64,000 bases of DNA from Exophiala sp. HKRS030 (taxonomy: Eukaryota; Ascomycota; Eurotiomycetes; Chaetothyriales; Herpotrichiellaceae): positions 1 to 64,000 of the forward strand of contig JAHWDD010000016.1 of assembly GCA_023897205.1 (NCBI GenBank), given 5' to 3'. Positions within the stretch are counted from its first letter, which is position 1. Each line of letters opens with the position of its first letter. Below the pieces are notes generated by a model, which was given only the letters and a program-made list of their open reading frames with translations, made no database searches and had not been told where the DNA came from. Shown here in pieces: positions 59,551 to 64,000 of the stretch. The position numbers and the translations under genes are program-made.

Positions 59551-61505
59551 ATGGCTACAGCAGACTATAAACAGATATCGGCAATAGCTCGAAAGAGAAG
59601 AGCAGCCAACATTGCCGCTTATTACAAGACTCCGACGTGGAACGAAGCAGACTTGCCACGAAACTTGACCGAATTCGCGTTGAAATCCGGCTACTACACC
59701 GACGACGAACTGGCCATCATCCAGTCCGAAGCGGATGTGATTCTGGACAAGATCAAGACCAAAGCCTGGACGGCGCTTCGAGTGACTCAGGCCTTTTGCA
59801 AGGCCTCTGCCTTGGCCCAGGAACTGACAAACTGTCTCACCGAGGTGTTGTACGCCGAAGCCTTTGAACGCGCCAAGTATCTCGACGACTACCTCGCACG
59901 CACGGGTAGGACCATTGGGCCTCTCCATGGACTCCCCATCTCCCTCAAGGACTGCTTCATCACGGCTCCCCACCCATCCTCGATAGGAATGGCCGCCTAC
60001 GCCAACGAGCCGCTCCAGAAGGACACCCTCCTGGTCACCATCCTTCGCGACCTGGGTGCCGTCTTCTACGTCAAGACCAACGTGCCGACGGCCATGATGA
60101 TGGCCGAGACCAACAACAACATCTGGGGCGAATGCCGAAATGCCCTCCACAAGGGCCTCAGCCCCGGAGGCTCCAGTGGCGGCGAAGGGGCCCTGATAGC
60201 GTTCAAGGCGTCTCCCCTCGGCGTGGGAACCGACATCGGTGGCTCCATTCGCATACCGGCCGCCTGGTCATACATGTACGGCCTCAAGCCCTCGTTCGGT
60301 CGGTATCCAGTCTACGGTGGAAAGTCTGGAATCCCAGGCCAGGAACACATTCTGGCAGTCAACGGACCCATGTCCAGATCGCTAAAGTCTCTCCAAATAT
60401 ACTCTGAAGCCGTCCTATCAGAGAACGTAGCACCATGGGAAGTTGTAAGTTTGTTTAAACCCCCTATTCACGCCCAGAAAAACGCCATGGCGGATTCAAG
60501 AGACGAAAAAGTCATCTGATAACCATGTATCTTTTAGGACCACAAACTCCTCCCCATCCCGTGGCGCAAGAACGTCATCCAGCCACCTGGTCGCAAATTG
60601 AGGATTGGTATCATCGGCATCGACGACGGCCTGACGACCGTACACCCTCCGGTCGAGAGAGCGATCAACATGACCCGAGCTGCACTGGAAAAGGCAGGTC
60701 ACGACGTGTTTACATGGTCAGCTTCCGAGGACCACCCTGCCATCGTCAAGGTTTGTTTCCTTTCTCCTCTCCCGGACGCGGTGATCGCCTCCGGTGTTTT
60801 CAGTCTGCCTGCACTCCTACTGACTCGTCCTCCAACGATTGCCAGAACATCCAAGCGGCCTTCTTCGACCTGGGCGCCGCCGCCATAACGGACTTGCTCA
60901 AACCTTACGACGAACCTTTCTTCCCCAGCATGGAGGGCTACGGCATCGCGGCCGCCGCCGGGGAGGGCGGCATAGGGCCGACCAAGATGCGCCTGATGAA
61001 CCTCAAGCGGAACGAGCTCCAAAAGGCCTACCTCGACCGGTGGAACGCCACCGCGGCCGACGGCAAGCCCAGGATGGACGCCATCATTTGTGCGTGCTCC
61101 CCCTGGGCGGCTCCCCGTCTCGGCCAGACCCAGGAAAACTTTTACGTCGGGTGGACCGGGTTTGTGAATTATCTAGGTAGGTACTCTGAACTCTCGGCCA
61201 ACGTCGTCCCTCCCTCCACCGTGCTTTTCGAACCTCGAGCTGACTCGTGATCCCTTCTACTTCGCCCAGACTTCCCGGCCTGCACGTTCCCCGTGACCTT
61301 GGCCGACAAAACCCTCGACAAGCCTCGCGACAAGGCATCGTTCAACCAGCTGAGCGACATCGACGGACGCATCCAGGCCGACTACGACGCCGACTTTTAC
61401 CATGGCGCCCCCGTGGCATTGCAGGTCGTGGGCAAGCGGTTGGAAGAGGAAAAGGTGTTGGAAATGACTCAAATCGTGGCCGATGCGTTGAAAGCCGCGT
61501 CGTGA
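59551..61505 (+). CDS. Amidase signature enzyme, acetamidase-type
   Basis: Four exons, 59551-60444, 60538-60750, 60846-61176 and 61270-61505, encode 557 residues. The Ser-cisSer-Lys triad is visible: Lys in GLPISLKDCF near 133, cis-Ser in LSPGGSSGGEGAL near 209, and nucleophile Ser in GTDIGGSIRIPA near 233. The C-terminal sequences DFPACTFPVT and ADFYHGAPVALQVVGKRLEEEKVL match fungal acetamidase (AmdS-like) and general amidases. These hydrolyse short amides to acid and ammonia, letting the fungus use amides as nitrogen or carbon source; the exact amide is unknown. All introns have normal GT-AG ends. Exon 3 has strong G/C bias at third positions. No signal peptide, so probably cytosolic. The start follows a CA-rich leader. 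Confidence 0.95.
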
Positions 61506-62007
61506 AGTATTTATTTTACATAGTACCTCGAATGGACTTTGTTTGTCTGAATTTTTTTGAATAGACACTATTCCTTCGTCCTGATGCAGTATTCTTTTCA
61601 GCTCGTGTCATCTATTATTTCTAATGCCCGTCTCTTTTCTTGGGACACAAGGCAAGTTCCAGGCGCATCACCCGGTAATCTGGCTGGCTTATACAGCTCA
61701 TGTGTTTCTACATGTACAATTCGACCAAATGGTCTGATCTCTCAACTCTTACAAGCCGCTGGGGCGAACAATTCCATCCTCCATCACCCAAGCGGAGCAC
61801 ACGCAAGTATTCAAGTCCCATATCATCATCAAGGTCGCTAGGGCAATGAATGTCGTCGTGTTGGTTCTGTTCCCTCATGACTGGAACAATGAAAACACCA
61901 GTGATACGTCTTCCAGTGGCGAACTCTGTCACTTCAAGGCTGTGCAGAAAAGCGAGTCCAAGGTCAAGCAGGCACAGATACTAATAGCACCTGTTCTGCA
62001 TGTCTAT
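61506..62007. other. Convergent 3' region, amidase and UBA2
   Basis: The 502 bases hold 3' flanks of the two genes and no supported coding region. Confidence 0.6.
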
Positions 62008-63953
62008 TCAATCGTCGTCTGCGATCAGAATCGTTCCATCGTCTTCGTCAAGCACAATGGCTTGCATGGTGGATGACTTCGCCACTTCTGCGTTAGTCGG
62101 GCCTTGCAACTTTTTGGCCGGTGTTGCATCGATGTCGTCTTCATCCAATGGTCGTTTCCGCTTGCCATTTGATGTGGGAACAGACACACCATTTGAGACG
62201 ACAATGTCGTCTGTGCTGGCTCCAGTTGCTTGATCTCCATCTAAAGACTCCTTCTTAGGCTTTCGTGGTATCTCAAAATTCTGACCTTCCTTCTCAATTA
62301 ACTCGACAGTCTTGGTCTCATCCTTCGGCTTCTTCGCCTCGATGGCTAGTTGCAGATCGATCCGCGGATTTTCGTCCTCTTCATCCTTGATGAGAATGAA
62401 GCTCGCATCCGAGACATTTAGCTCTGGGAGTTTCTTTTCGAGGTTGTCTTCCAGGTCCGGGTCATAGAGCACACCAGCATCGCTCATTACGGTGATCTCC
62501 TCTCCATAACCTAACTTCGCACGTAGAATGCCTTCGACCAGGTCTTTGAGCGTTGCTTTCTCGAAGTCAACGTGCGCTCTTGCCATAGCGACACTGCAGA
62601 CAGCACACTCCGAATTCGGTTCTTCGAGTTTGTCTGTTCTCAAAGCGCCATTCCATAGCCAAAGCCATTTCGTCTTGTCGTATTCTTTTCTAAGGACTTT
62701 GAAGGCTTGCATCACACAAAGCCCAGCGACCATGGCATTTGTCGTCGCAATTGCCGGGATGATGTTGCCAGCCATCTGCTTGATATCGAACTTTGACTTT
62801 GGCTCGATGCCGAAAATGATTGAACGCAGGTTTCCTGCTGCCGCAACAAAATCCATCGTATCATCATCGTCTTTGTCAAAGGAGATGAGAGGGGGCGGTC
62901 CTCCATCCGTTGCAGCCTTGGTCTGTTCTTGCGCCAGTCTCGACGATAATCGTGCTAAAGAGTTTTTGAAGACGAAAAAGTTCTCGGGTAAAGACCATGT
63001 CTGTTGACCATTTTTCAAGACTGGTTCGTTAAGGGACGTGGCCTCTTGCTCCAAAGCTTCATAAGCCAGAGGTTTGGGAGGCGTTTTCTCCTTCCACATA
63101 TCCTCCATCTGAGCCAATCTTTCAATGTCCTCTTGGAAGACCTTGTCAAACACCTGTTTTGCAAAGTTGTCCGAGCCCATAGATTCTCTGATCTTTTTCA
63201 GGGCTTGCGCTTCCTGTCTGAGCTTCTCAATTTCAGCGGCATTATCCGAGTCTTCAGTCTGATCGACTTCCGGTGCCTCGTCCTCGCTCAAGCCAAACAA
63301 TTCTGGCAGGAGATAGCTCTTTGCCCAGACGATGCAATGGATAGGCTGACTGGGGGTACTCCGTATTGTACAGACAGGGTAGGAAATTGGTGTCGTCTTT
63401 GGGGTACAATCATAGCAAGCCGTTCTGCCTTTCTTGATCACTTGCACCTGTCCTTTGAATCCGGTGGTGCCAGATTCGATCAGAGGTATGTCGACAGCCA
63501 AGCACATCTTGTTGACATGACGCCGGGCTTCCATATTATCTAGCGCATTGAACACAATATTGAAGTTGGAGAACCATTCCAGATTGAACTGTTTGTCTTT
63601 AATGTTGGCATGGTAGGCGACCAGCTTGACATTAGGGTTGAACTTCTGAGCCACCTCTTTTGCAACGAGCGCTTTTGGTTTCTTGATATGTTCTTGTCTG
63701 AACAGAAATTGGCGGTTCAAGTTGCTCAGGTCGATGGTGTCGAGATCGATGATGTGAATTTCACCGAAACCGGTTAGGATGAGGTTCTTTAGAAGTTCAC
63801 AGCCAATGCCGCCTGCACCGACAAGGAGAACGCGCGACTGCGAAGACGAGTTAGTGTTTGAGATGAGATGAGCAATTCAAGAGTCATCTTCACCTCTTTG
63901 ACCAGTCGGTGCGCCGCTCCAAGCGACTGTCTCGCATACTTCTCGCGCGACAT
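62008..63953 (-). CDS. UBA2: SUMO-activating enzyme subunit Uba2
   Basis: Two exons, 63953-63894 and 63837-62008, encode 629 residues. With Aos1 it adenylates SUMO and carries it as a thioester before transfer to Ubc9. The ThiF-type nucleotide site is VLLVGAGGIGCELLKN near residue 23, after MSREKYARQSLGAAHRLVKE. The FxLDNMEARRHVN and CYDCTPKTTP segments (the latter a zinc-binding CxxC) precede the catalytic Cys176 in PVCTIRSTP. The second CxxC of the zinc site is in SECAVCSVAMAR near 440. The ubiquitin-like domain is at about 455-560, and the C-terminal tail has nuclear-localisation-like SNGKRKRPLDEDD and an acidic end. The coding sequence is complete; only 47 bases of upstream sequence are in the window. 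Confidence 0.96.
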
Positions 63954-64000
63954 GATGTGAGTGGTATGGTAGATGCTAGTTACGCCGGTATCGTCAAAAG

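Overview
The window is nuclear DNA of a filamentous ascomycete (Pezizomycotina). Genes carry short introns of about 44-100 bases with GTRNGT donors. Products include a Zn2Cys6 regulator, a fungal Kcs1, a peroxisomal Lon protease, an acetamidase-type amidase and other ascomycete families. I favour Eurotiomycetes (black-yeast relatives such as Chaetothyriales are possible), but the order is only an inference. I support 22 protein genes and no rRNA, tRNA, CRISPR array or transposon. The left edge is a run of 124 C, probably a sequencing or assembly artefact.

Layout: 0.1-4.0 kb has no convincing gene, then comes a homeobox transcription factor (4.0-6.0 kb) followed by 2.3 kb of non-coding, microsatellite-rich DNA. 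From 8.3 to 15.2 kb lie a condensation-type acyltransferase with homopolymer tracts, a Kelch protein, a haloperoxidase-family protein and isopentenyl-diphosphate isomerase (IDI1). From 15.8 to 24.9 kb are the inositol-polyphosphate kinase KCS1, a short-chain dehydrogenase and an AT-hook protein. From 25.7 to 42.5 kb is a dense housekeeping block: PPM2 (tRNA wybutosine synthesis), TAP42 (PP2A regulator), HEM3 (haem synthesis), peroxisomal Lon, mitochondrial ribosomal protein uL23m, proteasome subunit RPN1 and an MCH1-type transporter.

From 43.4 to 61.5 kb the content is more accessory: a transglutaminase-like protein related to Cyk3, a HEMTH metallopeptidase with an unresolved 5' end, and a run of sugar transporter, Zn2Cys6 regulator, short-chain dehydrogenase and Baeyer-Villiger-type monooxygenase that resembles a small catabolic cluster. 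A glycine-zipper protein with a prion-like N-terminus and an amidase follow. The window closes with the SUMO-activating enzyme subunit UBA2, complete except for its promoter.

The most interesting signals are: (1) at least 17 exact copies of TACGGAGTA/TACTCCGTA, mostly intergenic, against about 0.5 expected by chance; (2) the transporter-regulator-SDR-BVMO cluster; (3) two conserved-protein genes that need GC-AG introns; (4) a frame-preserving intron just before the peroxisomal targeting signal of Lon; and (5) sharply bounded blocks of near-saturated G/C at third codon positions. Exon boundaries were set by hand from splice signals, reading-frame continuity and remembered family conservation. 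None was checked with transcripts or searches.
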